Shown piece after piece: positions 14,117-23,539 of a DNA stretch of 40,627 nt. The first letter of the stretch is position 1. Each line of letters starts with the position of its first letter. The stretch is from Candidatus Ozemibacteraceae bacterium (GTDB lineage Bacteria; Muiribacteriota; Ozemobacteria; Ozemobacterales; Ozemobacteraceae). A model generated the notes under the pieces. That model was not told the DNA's origin. It did not search any database and saw only the letters and a list, made by a program, of their open reading frames with translations. The stretch is taken from positions 1 through 40,627 of the forward strand of contig CALLCO010000017.1 of the NCBI GenBank assembly GCA_937998695.1. The letters are read 5' to 3'. The translations under genes were made by a program, and so were the position numbers.

Positions 14117-16291
14117 ATGGATCTGGCCGCCCGTCTCATCCTGTATATCCTGATCGCCAATGTCGGCTACATGATCTTTTCCCTGGTCCGGCGCGGCGTG
14201 CGCGCGTTCGGCGGCTACATTTTGCAACTGACCGGCCTGTTGGCCGGCATGCTCGTCCTGGTGGCACGCAGCGAGGACGGGGTCTGGGCGATCGGCCTGT
14301 CGTTGGCGGGGGTGTTCGTCCTGGTCGGGATGCCGCTCCTGCTGCAGAAACAGATCGAGCGCCTGGTGTCGGAGCAACGGTTCGCCGAGATCGAACCGCT
14401 GGCCCGCTGGAAGGCCCGCCTGGCCTGGAGCGATCTGAATGCCCACCTCGAGTCGATCGCCCGCATCACCGCTGGCACCCCCGAGGCCGCGGCCGGCCCG
14501 GAAACCACCTCCGCGCTCAAGGAACTGCTCGGGAAGGGCGAACCCTACGACGGCATGACCCGCGTCTTTCTTGCCATGGTGCTCTTCCACGGGCGGCGGT
14601 TCGAGCAATTGCTGCGTGATCTGGTCGTGCCGGACCGGCCGTTCGACGACTATCCTTTCGAGGAGCTCCTGTACGTCGTCCGCGGCTTCTTGGAAACCGG
14701 CCAGTACGAAAGCGCGGCCCAGGCCCAGATGGCGCTCGAGAAGAAGGTCGCAGTCGAAGGCAGTGAAGAGGTGTATAGCAACCTCGTCGTCTGCCGGTTG
14801 ATCTTCTTCGCCTTCATGGGGTGGGAGGTCGACTACGCCGCTCTCGCCGAGAGCGACGATGCCGTGGTGCGGGGGTTGCCCGCCCCCCTGCGGAAATACT
14901 GGTATGGCTTCAGTTGTTTCAACGCCGGCCAGTTCACCAAGGGGGAATCCCTCATGCAGGAGGGCCTGCAGGAGGCCACGGGTGAACTGCCCGACCACTG
15001 GCGGCAGTGGATGGCCAGCCGCTTGCAGGGCCTGCGCGAAGGGAAGGAGTTCCACCATGCCGCTATCGTGCCGAGCCTCGCCGACCTGCGGGCCCGCTTC
15101 CAGCCTGAGTTCCACCAGCTTGTCCAGAAAGCCACCGAAGCCGCCCGCCCCCCCGAGATCACCGACCGGGTCACCACCGGCCTGCTGGCGGCCATGCTCG
15201 TCGTCTACGTGCTCACCGCCTGGCTGGGTGACATCCACGACCTGGTCGAACTGATCGGATTCGGGGCCAACAGCGGGTTGCTGGTGCGCCAGGGGGAGTG
15301 GTTCCGGCTGTTCACCTACCAATTCCTGCACCTGGGGGCCGTCCACCTGGTGATGAACGTCATCGCCCTGCGCTTCTTCGGCCCGCCCCTGGAAACCCTG
15401 CTCGGGCCCAAGTTGTTTCTCGGCCTCTTTCTCTGGTCGGGGGTGGCGGGCGGACTGGCCACCGTGCAGGGGCAGACTGGCCTGTCGGTAGGGGCCTCGG
15501 CGGCCATCGCTGGCCTGCTGGGGGCCGCCCTCGCCTTCGAACTCCTGGGGGAGCGTCGGCAGAAGGTGCTCGGGGGCCAGAACTACCTGGCCACGCTGGT
15601 TTTCATCATCATCATCAACCTGCTGATCGGGCTCGTCGAGAAAGGCATCGACAATCGCGCCCACGTCGGTGGCTTCGCCGGAGGTCTGGTGGCTGGCATC
15701 GCCCTGGTCATGGTGCATGGGCGCCGCCTGGCGACCAAGGGGGCCGAGCTCCTCGCCCTGGTGTTCGTCATCGCCCTCTTCGGCCTTTCCACGCGGCAGT
15801 TCCATGAGGCCCGGGCCAACGGGGGCTATCCTCCCCGCGAAGCCCGGCTGGTGGGAACCGTTCCCGCCACCTGGCCGGTGAGCCTTTCCCTGGCCGAGGG
15901 CTGGGAGGTAGTGCCGGCTGCCCGCGGCTCCCGCACCCGCGCCCTGCAGGGGCCGCTCGGCGAGCGGGTCGATCTCATCGTGGTGTCCAACACCGAGCCG
16001 GAGGAAGAGGTGCTCCAGGAATACCTCGACGAGCGGACCAAATCCCTGGCCGAGAGTGCGGCCGTCGAGTTCCGGTCCAGACTCGGGCCATACGAGCGGA
16101 ATTACGGCGGGCAAAAGGTGCAAGAGGTGAAATGGCGTCTGGCCCTCGACGGCCGGAAGCTGACCCAGCGTGATTTCCTGTGGTTCGCGCCTGGACGCCT
16201 GCTGCTGTTCCAGTGTATCCTGCCCACGCATCATGACGACCGCTACGACCCGGTGCTCCGGGCCATGTTGGAGACCCTGACCTGGAAGTGA
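14117..16291 (+). CDS. Large rhomboid-family intramembrane serine protease
   Basis: A 724-residue inner-membrane protein. Residues 1-75 carry two or three hydrophobic helices. Residues 80-350 are soluble and helical, with TPR-like character. A rhomboid core lies at about 375-560: FTYQFLHLGAVHLVMNVIAL (HxxxxHxxxN), GASAAIAGLLGA with catalytic Ser461, and NRAHVGGFAGG with catalytic His516. The usual GxSG is GASA here. A soluble C-terminal domain (about 585-724) resembles small beta-sandwich modules such as DUF1795/PsbP-like, ending in QRDFLWFAPGRLLLFQ. The protease would cut membrane-protein substrates within the bilayer. It starts a two-gene operon with the MoxR ATPase, 10 nt downstream. The predicted transcript is leaderless. 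Confidence 0.88.
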   Translation: MDLAARLILYILIANVGYMIFSLVRRGVRAFGGYILQLTGLLAGMLVLVARSEDGVWAIGLSLAGVFVLVGMPLLLQKQIERLVSEQRFAEIEPLARWKARLAWSDLNAHLESIARITAGTPEAAAGPETTSALKELLGKGEPYDGMTRVFLAMVLFHGRRFEQLLRDLVVPDRPFDDYPFEELLYVVRGFLETGQYESAAQAQMALEKKVAVEGSEEVYSNLVVCRLIFFAFMGWEVDYAALAESDDAVVRGLPAPLRKYWYGFSCFNAGQFTKGESLMQEGLQEATGELPDHWRQWMASRLQGLREGKEFHHAAIVPSLADLRARFQPEFHQLVQKATEAARPPEITDRVTTGLLAAMLVVYVLTAWLGDIHDLVELIGFGANSGLLVRQGEWFRLFTYQFLHLGAVHLVMNVIALRFFGPPLETLLGPKLFLGLFLWSGVAGGLATVQGQTGLSVGASAAIAGLLGAALAFELLGERRQKVLGGQNYLATLVFIIIINLLIGLVEKGIDNRAHVGGFAGGLVAGIALVMVHGRRLATKGAELLALVFVIALFGLSTRQFHEARANGGYPPREARLVGTVPATWPVSLSLAEGWEVVPAARGSRTRALQGPLGERVDLIVVSNTEPEEEVLQEYLDERTKSLAESAAVEFRSRLGPYERNYGGQKVQEVKWRLALDGRKLTQRDFLWFAPGRLLLFQCILPTHHDDRYDPVLRAMLETLTWK

Positions 16292-16301
16292 GGCCCCGCC
16301 C

Positions 16302-17486
16302 ATGACCCCTGATCCCCTTCCCCCCGCCGGTCCGGCGATTTCCGGGTCCGATTCCACCGCGGGGCCGGCGCCCGAGACCCCGCCGGTCGCTCCGGCGGCG
16401 ACCTCGCCCGCCCCGGTGGCTTCTCCCGTCACCCCCCCGCCGCCGGCCCGCCCGGCCCGGGGAAGCGATTCCCCTGCCGGAGCGCGCCCTGGCCTGCCGA
16501 GGGTTTCCCTCGACCGGCTGCGACGCGAGATCGGCAAGGTCATCGTCGGCAACCAGGAAGTCGTCGACCAGGTGCTGATTACGCTGTTCGCCGGCGGTCA
16601 CGCCCTGCTCGAAGGGGTGCCCGGCCTCGGCAAGACCCTGCTGGTGCGAACCATCGCCGGGGTGTTGCAGCAGCGCTTTCGCCGCATCCAGTTCACGCCC
16701 GATCTGATGCCCGCCGACATCGTCGGCACCAAGCTGATCCGCGAGGACGAGCACGGCCGTCGCTCGTTCGTCTTCGAACCGGGACCCCTGTTTTCGAATC
16801 TGATCCTGGCCGACGAGATCAACCGCGCCACGGCCAAGACCCAGTCGGCCCTCCTCGAGGCCATGGCCGAGGGCACCGTCACCTCCTGCGGCGAGACCTA
16901 CGCATTGCCCCCGCCCTTCTTCGTGCTCGCCACCCAGAACCCCATCGAGATGGAAGGCACCTACCCGCTGCCCGAGGCCCAGGTCGACCGGTTCATGTTC
17001 AAGATCCTGGTCGAGCTGCCCTCGCGCGAGATGCTGGAAGGCATCCTCGAGCGCACCACCGGCAACGAGAATGCCCAGCTCGATCCCGTGCTGTCCGGCG
17101 AAGAGATCGTGGCGGCCCAGAAACTGGTGCGCGACGTTCCCATCGCCAAACACCTGCGGGAGGCTATCGCCACGTTGATTCTGGCCACCCAACCCAAATC
17201 TCCCACCGCTCCCCAGCCGGTCAAACGCTACGTCGCCTACGGCAGTTCGCCGCGCGGCCTGCAGTCGGTGGCCCTGGCCGCCAAGTCGCTGGCCTTCCTC
17301 AAGGGGCAGAACCACGTCTCGTTCGAGGAGATCAAGGCAGTGGCCCGCCCCGCGCTGCGCCATCGCCTGATCATGAACTTCGAGGGCGAGGCCGAGGGCA
17401 TCGCCCCCGACGAGATCATCGGCAAGATCCTCGCCCAGCTCGAATCCCAGGTCTCCCTGGGGAAGGCCGCCCCCGTCGCGGCCTGA
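16302..17486 (+). CDS. MoxR-family AAA+ ATPase
   Basis: A 394-residue cytoplasmic ATPase. About 68 residues of Pro/Ala-rich extension precede the AAA core. Walker A is GVPGLGKT (105-112), Walker B is LILADE (167-172), sensor 1 is LATQNPIE (209-216), and the Arg finger is in PEAQVDRF (Arg230). The C-terminal lid follows, with YVAYGSSPRGLQSVALAAKS. MoxR proteins act as chaperones with vWA-domain partners to mature or insert metal cofactors or assemble complexes. The likely partners are the DUF58 and vWA genes at 17882-23521, but these lie on the opposite strand and converge on this gene. GAGG lies 9 nt upstream of the ATG. Confidence 0.95.
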   Translation: MTPDPLPPAGPAISGSDSTAGPAPETPPVAPAATSPAPVASPVTPPPPARPARGSDSPAGARPGLPRVSLDRLRREIGKVIVGNQEVVDQVLITLFAGGHALLEGVPGLGKTLLVRTIAGVLQQRFRRIQFTPDLMPADIVGTKLIREDEHGRRSFVFEPGPLFSNLILADEINRATAKTQSALLEAMAEGTVTSCGETYALPPPFFVLATQNPIEMEGTYPLPEAQVDRFMFKILVELPSREMLEGILERTTGNENAQLDPVLSGEEIVAAQKLVRDVPIAKHLREAIATLILATQPKSPTAPQPVKRYVAYGSSPRGLQSVALAAKSLAFLKGQNHVSFEEIKAVARPALRHRLIMNFEGEAEGIAPDEIIGKILAQLESQVSLGKAAPVAA

Positions 17487-17881
17487 CGGCATCATGGCCG
17501 GCTGCCCGGTCAGGGATGGCGCAACGGGTCACCGCACGTGAAGAGAGGCGCTCGGCCTCGGTCGGCCGCTGGTCTTCGCTCACGGAGGAAGGCGGGCTGC
17601 CTGGCCACGGGTTTCCGGCGGTCGCCATTTTCGCACTGATTCCAGAACGATGATGGCGCCACCTTCCCAGGCGACAGGGCGTTCCTGGTTTGGGCTTCGA
17701 ACGAGCCTGTTGCACGAAAGCCCCAACAGCCCGCTTGCCTGTATCGTCCACCTGGAGATGCCGACCGGATCATGGGCGCTAGGTATACGACGAGCAAACG
17801 ACCGATTCGTGGAACAGACTCTTGCTGTGCCAATTTTTGCTAAATGTACAATATAACGATGCTGTTCCTGCGACAGGCTCA
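17487..17881. other. 395-bp gap between converging MoxR and vWA transcripts
   Basis: No supported gene or clear terminator is seen. The right end (17821-17860) is AT-rich and contains GTGCCAA (17827-17833) followed 11 nt later by TGTACAA (17845-17851). The same pair with a 10-nt spacing occurs in the gap on the other side of the vWA gene. Open frames through the stretch have no coding character that I can support. Confidence 0.5.
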
Positions 17882-20659
17882 TCAGTGCCCCTCGAAGCGC
17901 TTGTAGCGTTCCCACATCCGGTTGGCCTCGCGGGTGGCCTGGGCCTTCATGAAGAAGGCCTTGGCACGCAGGTAGAACCGCTTGGCTTCGGCCTCCTCGC
18001 CCCGCAACGAATGCTCCTCCGCGAGGTTCTGGAACTTTTGGGCCAGCTGCAGGTAGATCTCGCCCGGCGATTCGGGGGTGCCTTCCTTCAGCTCGGAGCG
18101 GCCCCGCAGGCCGAAGACGTTGGCCCGGCGCAGGTAGATGTCGACGAGGTAGAGCAGCAGAGCCACCAGCACCAGCCACGGCCACAGGGGCACGAACAGG
18201 GTGGTCTCGACTCCGGCGGGAATGGTGTGCAGGCCCAGCTGGTCGGGGTCCTCCACCAGTTCGCCCCCGGTCTGCTCGGCGATCTGCCGCAAGAGGGGAA
18301 GATTGGTTCGGGTGATCACCATTTCTCGCGATTCGTTGGCCGCGACCAGGGTGGCGCCGACCCGCGCCCCCTGGTCGTTGGTCACCTCGGCCACCCACAG
18401 GCCCGGCCGCGCCCCCCGCCACACCGTTTCGTAGCGGCCGTCGGTTCCCAGCGTCAGCGTGAGGTGACGGCTCTGGCCGGCCGCATCGGTCAACCGCAGG
18501 AAGCGGAACGGCGACTTCTCGTTGGCGCCGGGCTGAACCCAGAGCTGTAGGTCCGAGCCGCGCTGCGCGGTCTCGATGGTGAACCGCTCAGGCGCTCCTT
18601 CCGACAGTTCCTTGACCGTCTGGCGCACCAGTTTGCCGAGGCCGTTCCAGCGGGCCCAGGAGCGGGTCCAGACCGGGAGCAGGTCGGGGGTAAAGGCGGC
18701 GGTGCGGCCCAGCCCGTGCCGCCACCAGGCCAATACCGGATCGCCGCGGTTGCTGGTCAGCACCACCGTCGCCCGGTCTTTCTTCTGGGTCACGACGAGC
18801 CCGTCGATGGTCGGGATCTCCGCTTGGGTGATCCCCCGCGCCAGACCGGTCGATTCCGTGAGCAGAGGCTGGAAGGGTTCCTCGATGAACGGCGGGGCCG
18901 AGATGCGCTTGAACTCCTTGCGGAAGATCTCGGGCAACTCGGCGAAATCGGGGCTCTCGTAGAACTCGCCGCCGGTCCCGTCGGCGATGGCCCGCAGGGT
19001 GTTGGGGTTGACGTCGGTCCCTGCCGCCACCGTCGTCACCGGCACCTTGTACTCGCGGAAGTTTTCGAGCAGCGGCGTCACGAAATGGAAATCGGACGGG
19101 ATGCCGTCCGACATCATCAGCACGTTCTTGTGGGCGAACGGCTGGTCTTTCAGGGCGACCAGCGCCTGGGCCAGCGGCAACGAGAAGACGGTGCCACCCC
19201 CGGGGAAATACCGGTCGAGGATCCGATAGATCTCGTCGAGGTCGTCGATCTGCTGGAGCGGCAGCACCCAGGTCGGCAGGTGGTTGAACAGGATGATGCC
19301 GACGTAGTGTCCGCGGCACAACCGCAGGATCTCCTTGGTGGCGGCGATCAGGTAGTCCCAGGAATCGCCGTGCATGCTGCCCGAGCAGTCGAGCACCAGG
19401 ATCAGCGCCAGCGGCTGGTTGACGGTGCGCTTGGGCATCCGCACCGGCAGCACCTCCTCGACGGGGGTGTCCGTCCATTCCCCGAGCCCGAAGGAGTTGG
19501 GGCCTCCCACCATCAGCAGGCCGGTCCCGTTGCGCACGGCCTGTTGCAGGGTCGCGAGGTGCGCGTCCGTGAAGTGCTGGCGATGGATGTTGTTGAGGAT
19601 GATACAGGGGTAAGGGAACAGCGCGGCTCCCAGGTCGGCCGGCCATGATCCCGGGTTCACCGTGCGGAATTCGATCCTCTCCGCCTCCAGCAGTTCGCGT
19701 AGGAACCGCCCCGCCTTGGGGTCCTCCTCGAACACCAGGGCTTTGGGCATCGACCGGACCGTCACCGTGGCGAACTGGCGCGAGGCCGGTCCCGGCCGCT
19801 CACTGTCGGTCACCTGGGCGACATAGCCCACCACCCCGCGGGCCTGGGGCTTCACCTCGATGGTGTGGGCCGACAGCCCCGGCCCTCCCTCCGCCAGGAC
19901 CCGCTGGATGGTCGTCCCGTCCGACCCGCGCAGCTCCAGGGTCAGGCTCGCTCCCAGCGGATTGTCGACCAAAAAGCGTGCGGGAAACTCCTCGCCGGGA
20001 AAGATGCGGTCGGGAAAGACCGCCCGCACGATCCGCGGCTGCCGACGGCTCCGCACCGGTTCGAGCGGCACCACGGTGACGGGCAGGTTGGCCTCGGCCA
20101 GGTGCCGCGTCGCCGCCCCGACCCCGCCGTGGGTGTCGCCGCCATCAGAGAACAGGTACAACCGGCCCCGCCGCCCCGGCGGGATCGCCTTCAGCCCTTC
20201 CTCGAGGGCCCCTCCCAGGTCGGTGCTGGGCTCGCGTGGCACCTTGGCCAGCAGAGCGTCGACGGCCGCCCGGTCGGGCGGGGCCTCCCCCCAGTCTGAC
20301 GGCAGGCGATCGACCGTCCCCCGCGGCCCGCTGAAGAACAGGAAGCCTGGGGTCACATGCGAGGGCAGGTCGGCAGTCAGGCTGGCGACTACCCCCAGCG
20401 CCCACGCCAGGCTTTCGGGATCGACCGAGGGTGAGATGTCGAAGGCGAAGACGACCCGGTAGTCTTCCTGAAATTTCTGGGTCTCCCAGCGGGGATCGAG
20501 CAGGGCCAGCACCAGAAGGCCCAGCACGGCCAGTTTGAGCCAGAGCATCACCCGCTTGCCCGCCGCGGTCACGAAGACCGGGGTCCGGATCCACAGGAGG
20601 GTCAACAACAGCACCGGGACCACCCAGACGATGCCGAACGGGTTGCCCAGGCCGATCAT
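17882..20659 (-). CDS. Membrane protein with two vWA domains and a glutamine-amidotransferase-like domain
   Basis: A 925-residue inner-membrane protein. Two N-terminal helices (about 8-24, 38-54) lead to a first vWA-like domain with DISPS (74-78) in place of a full MIDAS. A beta-rich Ig-like stretch follows. A class I GATase-like fold (about 310-400, VGGPNSFGLGEW) then precedes a second vWA domain with an intact MIDAS, DCSGSMHGDS (from Asp424). A further Ig-like region, a C-terminal helix (about 808-828) and a charged coiled-coil tail end the protein. This architecture is common next to BatA/DUF58/MoxR clusters, where vWA domains bind divalent metal and partner MoxR. It is the last gene of the operon. 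A weak GAGGG lies 9 nt before the ATG. It is 268 bp from the upstream gene. Confidence 0.9.
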   Translation of the reverse strand: MIGLGNPFGIVWVVPVLLLTLLWIRTPVFVTAAGKRVMLWLKLAVLGLLVLALLDPRWETQKFQEDYRVVFAFDISPSVDPESLAWALGVVASLTADLPSHVTPGFLFFSGPRGTVDRLPSDWGEAPPDRAAVDALLAKVPREPSTDLGGALEEGLKAIPPGRRGRLYLFSDGGDTHGGVGAATRHLAEANLPVTVVPLEPVRSRRQPRIVRAVFPDRIFPGEEFPARFLVDNPLGASLTLELRGSDGTTIQRVLAEGGPGLSAHTIEVKPQARGVVGYVAQVTDSERPGPASRQFATVTVRSMPKALVFEEDPKAGRFLRELLEAERIEFRTVNPGSWPADLGAALFPYPCIILNNIHRQHFTDAHLATLQQAVRNGTGLLMVGGPNSFGLGEWTDTPVEEVLPVRMPKRTVNQPLALILVLDCSGSMHGDSWDYLIAATKEILRLCRGHYVGIILFNHLPTWVLPLQQIDDLDEIYRILDRYFPGGGTVFSLPLAQALVALKDQPFAHKNVLMMSDGIPSDFHFVTPLLENFREYKVPVTTVAAGTDVNPNTLRAIADGTGGEFYESPDFAELPEIFRKEFKRISAPPFIEEPFQPLLTESTGLARGITQAEIPTIDGLVVTQKKDRATVVLTSNRGDPVLAWWRHGLGRTAAFTPDLLPVWTRSWARWNGLGKLVRQTVKELSEGAPERFTIETAQRGSDLQLWVQPGANEKSPFRFLRLTDAAGQSRHLTLTLGTDGRYETVWRGARPGLWVAEVTNDQGARVGATLVAANESREMVITRTNLPLLRQIAEQTGGELVEDPDQLGLHTIPAGVETTLFVPLWPWLVLVALLLYLVDIYLRRANVFGLRGRSELKEGTPESPGEIYLQLAQKFQNLAEEHSLRGEEAEAKRFYLRAKAFFMKAQATREANRMWERYKRFEGH

Positions 20660-20927
20660 GCGGCGCGGCCCTCGCCGTCAGTGAGGCGGTTTCCCCGATT
20701 CCGAAAACCCTGATCCGCCGATGCTGCATATTGCTTCGATGCCCTGGGAACGCATAAAAGTGCCAAGCTACTACATTGTACAAATTCCGGAAATGTTGAG
20801 ACGACGACCGGTGTCCCGGCCATGCTCCGCTGCGGGACGGTTTCGAAAGGCGCGACGATCCCGTTCCCGGTTCGACGAGTCGCTGGCCTCCGGAGAAGGG
20901 CTGGACGTTTCTTCCGTCGGGCCATGA
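20660..20927. other. 268-bp gap inside the vWA operon
   Basis: No gene is supported. AT-rich centre near 20750-20790 with GTGCCAA (20760-20766) and a perfect TTGTACAA palindrome (20776-20783), matching the pair in the 17487-17881 gap. It could hold an internal promoter or operator for the vWA gene, but no convincing -35/-10 pair is seen. Confidence 0.45.
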
Positions 20928-22643
20928 TCAGTTGCGCCTCATGAACAGCAGCCATTCGCCCATCAACAGCAGCAGGGCCGCCGACAGCAGCCCCGGCCAC
21001 GGAGACTTGGCCAGGTCGCGCACGCCCTGGGTCGCCAGGTGCGTGCCGGTGGGAGCCCGGGCCCGGGCGGGCGCGATGCGGGCTTCGGACGGGGCCTGCA
21101 GGTTGACCGCGACGACCCGCCCGGGATGGTCGGGCAGCGGGTGCCAGCCGGCGGTCACCGGCGGCCGGCCCCGCCACAGGGCGGCCAGTCCCGGATGACC
21201 GACCGGATAGGCCAGCCGCGGGAACTTGTCGCGCAGCAGGTACTCCAGGGTGTTGAAGAGCAGGATGGGCAGGAAGAAATTCCCCTGCAGGGCCGGGTCG
21301 TCCGGGGCCACGCCGATCCAGACGTGCGGCACAGGACGGCCGTCGACCAGCGTCGTTTCCTCGGCCAGCAGGGTTCCTCCCACCGCCTCGACCAGCGGGG
21401 TGCCCGGCAGCGGACCCGGCCGCAAGGCCGAAGGGGGGGCGGCATCCCAATCCGTGCACGGCAGCAGCGGGTGTTCCGCATCCCAGGGCAAGATCTCGCC
21501 CGGCTGCAGGCCGCGGGGCCCGGGCAGGAACGCGGCGGTCGGCATCCGGCGCGCTTCGTGGGGCAACGACCCCAAGGCCAGCCAGGCGTCCGGGGGCGGG
21601 TCTCCCGAGGTGGTTCCGGCATCCACGAACGAGATCAGCGGCATGGCCCGACCCAGCCGGTGCAGCACCGACCCGCGGGGGGCGATCAGGGCCACGGTTG
21701 GTCGCCGACCTGGATCGGCAAAATACCAGGCGTCATCGGCCGGATTGCGGTTGCGATCAGGAGTGGTGTCCAAGCGCAGAATGCCCTGCCTGACGGACAA
21801 CGGGGGAAGGGTCACCGTATGCAGGCCTGGGTAGGGGAGCCGGACCGGGTCGAGTCGCGTGACGGACCCGTCCGCCTTTTCGAGGGTGAGCCCGACCTCG
21901 ATGGTCGACGGCACTTCGGAAGCAAAGGTCACGTTGGCCTCGAGGAACCGGCCCGACTCGTCGGGTGACAGGTCGGCTCCGACGATGGCGACGTTGGTCC
22001 CTTCCTCGCCGAAGGTTTCGACCCGGATGGTGGTCTGGGGCATGAAGTCCCGCGGCATCGGCAGATCGAGCGTATCGGTGAGCAGGTAGATCTCGTCGGG
22101 GCTCAGCCCTTCCAGGTCGCGCAGCAGGCGCAGCACCCGCTCGGGATTGGGGGTCGCCTGATGGCCGGGGGTGAGCTGACCCGCCGTCCGGGCGGCTACC
22201 GCCGGGGCGTCGGTGAACCGCAGCACCGGCGTCAGGGCACTGCCCAGCGTGTAGAGGGCGACCCGCCCCCCCGCCGACCGGCACAGCTCCACCGCCCGGT
22301 CCCGGGCCAGCTCGAAACGCGAAGGCCGCACGTCCTGGGCCTGCATCGAGGCCGAGACGTCGAGGATGACGATGCGGCTGCCCGCCGCCCCCGACCACCG
22401 CGAGATCACCGGCCGCGCCGCCGCCAGTACCGCCAGGGCGATCGCCAGGATCTGCAGCAGCAGGAAGAGCGACTGATGGAATCGCTGCAGGAAGGAGTTG
22501 GGGTTGACCCGGCTGGAGACGATCCGCCACAGCAGGTTCGATGACACCGGCTGCACGCGGGGGCGGGTCTTCAAAAAGTACAAGGCGATCACCGGCCCCA
22601 GCAGCAGCAGGCCCGCCAGAAACCCCGGGCTGAGGAAGGTCAT
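20928..22643 (-). CDS. BatA-type vWA membrane protein
   Basis: A 571-residue inner-membrane protein. The N-terminus MTFLSPGFLAGLLLLGPVIA matches the BatA N-terminal module, with a second helix at about 58-76. A vWA domain follows with DVSAS (Asp95, Ser97, Ser99), the MIDAS motif. A long beta-rich middle (about 220-540) ends in a C-terminal helix (about 546-565) and a short basic tail. The start is taken at 22643, where the ATG overlaps the stop of the DUF58 gene by 4 bp (ATGA). An earlier in-frame start adding 8 residues is less likely. It would act with the DUF58 protein and MoxR in envelope homeostasis or cofactor insertion. Confidence 0.9.
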   Translation of the reverse strand: MTFLSPGFLAGLLLLGPVIALYFLKTRPRVQPVSSNLLWRIVSSRVNPNSFLQRFHQSLFLLLQILAIALAVLAAARPVISRWSGAAGSRIVILDVSASMQAQDVRPSRFELARDRAVELCRSAGGRVALYTLGSALTPVLRFTDAPAVAARTAGQLTPGHQATPNPERVLRLLRDLEGLSPDEIYLLTDTLDLPMPRDFMPQTTIRVETFGEEGTNVAIVGADLSPDESGRFLEANVTFASEVPSTIEVGLTLEKADGSVTRLDPVRLPYPGLHTVTLPPLSVRQGILRLDTTPDRNRNPADDAWYFADPGRRPTVALIAPRGSVLHRLGRAMPLISFVDAGTTSGDPPPDAWLALGSLPHEARRMPTAAFLPGPRGLQPGEILPWDAEHPLLPCTDWDAAPPSALRPGPLPGTPLVEAVGGTLLAEETTLVDGRPVPHVWIGVAPDDPALQGNFFLPILLFNTLEYLLRDKFPRLAYPVGHPGLAALWRGRPPVTAGWHPLPDHPGRVVAVNLQAPSEARIAPARARAPTGTHLATQGVRDLAKSPWPGLLSAALLLLMGEWLLFMRRN

Positions 22644-23521
22644 GGCGGTGGCGCGCCCCCGGCGCATTCGAACAGCGTCAAGAGGGTCGACTCGAACGGG
22701 GTGTTGGTCAGGCTCTGGTGATAACGCATGCCCTGGCGGGTCAAAAAACCCTTCAGTTCGTCGATCGTCTCGCGAAGGACTTCCTCATACAGGGTCAGCA
22801 CCTGGTTGTTGACGGTCAGGTTCACCCGCGACTGGTCCTCGGCATCGACCAGTTCGAGGGGGCCGGCCAGGTCGGGGGTCATCTCCTCGGGGCTCAGGAT
22901 CTGGACCAGGTTGGTCTCGAACCCCCGGTGGGCCAGCCGCTTCAGCCCGCGGAAGAGATCCTCCCCGAACAGGGCGTCGGTGAGCAGGAAGACCACGCCC
23001 GGTCGACGGTTCTTCAACAGGAAGCGGGTGACCACCTCTTCGAACGAGAGGGTACGGCCGGCGGGGGCGCTCTTCTCGAGAAACCCCATCAGTCGATGGA
23101 TGTGCCCGCGCCGGAAGCCGCCTTCCGAGACCTGGTCGAGCGACTGCGAGAAGGTATAGAGGCGGGCGTTGTCCTGGTGCTGCAGGGCGATGTAGGCGAT
23201 GGCGGCGGCGATCTTGCGCGCATGGTCGAACTTCGAAGGGGTGCCGACGCCCATCGACTGGCTGGCGTCGAGCAGGATCGAGACGTTGAGATCTTCCTCG
23301 TTGTGGAACTTCTTGATATACAGCCGGTCGAGCCGGGCGTAGAGATTCCAGTCGATGAACCGCAGGTCGTCGCCCGGCAGGTATTCTTTATACTCGGCGA
23401 ACTCCGCGCTCGAGCCCCGGTTGGGGCTGCGCCGGTGGCCGATTTTTTCCCCCCGGAAGTGCCGCTTGGTGATGATCGACAGCAGTCTCAGCGACTTGAA
23501 GAATTTCAGATCGAACAGCAT
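22640..23521 (-). CDS. DUF58 family protein
   Basis: A 293-residue protein typical of the DUF58 family found beside MoxR and BatA. Visible marks are FAEYKEYLPGDDLRFIDWNL (41-60), YIKKFHNEEDLNVSILLDAS and the vWA-like DASQSMG. The C-terminal half keeps the vWA-like fold (VVFLLTDALF). It is short, without N-terminal membrane helices, so it is probably peripheral or cytoplasmic. It lies 18 bp after the upstream coiled-coil gene and overlaps the downstream BatA-like gene by 4 bp, so it is translationally coupled. Confidence 0.93.
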   Translation of the reverse strand: MLFDLKFFKSLRLLSIITKRHFRGEKIGHRRSPNRGSSAEFAEYKEYLPGDDLRFIDWNLYARLDRLYIKKFHNEEDLNVSILLDASQSMGVGTPSKFDHARKIAAAIAYIALQHQDNARLYTFSQSLDQVSEGGFRRGHIHRLMGFLEKSAPAGRTLSFEEVVTRFLLKNRRPGVVFLLTDALFGEDLFRGLKRLAHRGFETNLVQILSPEEMTPDLAGPLELVDAEDQSRVNLTVNNQVLTLYEEVLRETIDELKGFLTRQGMRYHQSLTNTPFESTLLTLFECAGGAPPP

Positions 23522-23539
23522 GCAGTGCCTTGCGGTGGC

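Noticed and set aside
14039-16552. 837-codon ORF antisense to the rhomboid gene
   Set aside because: The rhomboid frame carries conserved catalytic motifs. The antisense frame is low-complexity Gly/Gln/His and is a by-product of GC-rich codon usage.
15975-17495. 506-codon ORF antisense to the MoxR gene
   Set aside because: The MoxR frame has Walker A, Walker B and Arg finger. The antisense frame is Gly/Arg-rich without motifs.
17510-17833. 107-codon minus-strand ORF in the MoxR/vWA gap
   Set aside because: No ribosome binding site or domain. Alternative frames are equally open, so it is probably non-coding.
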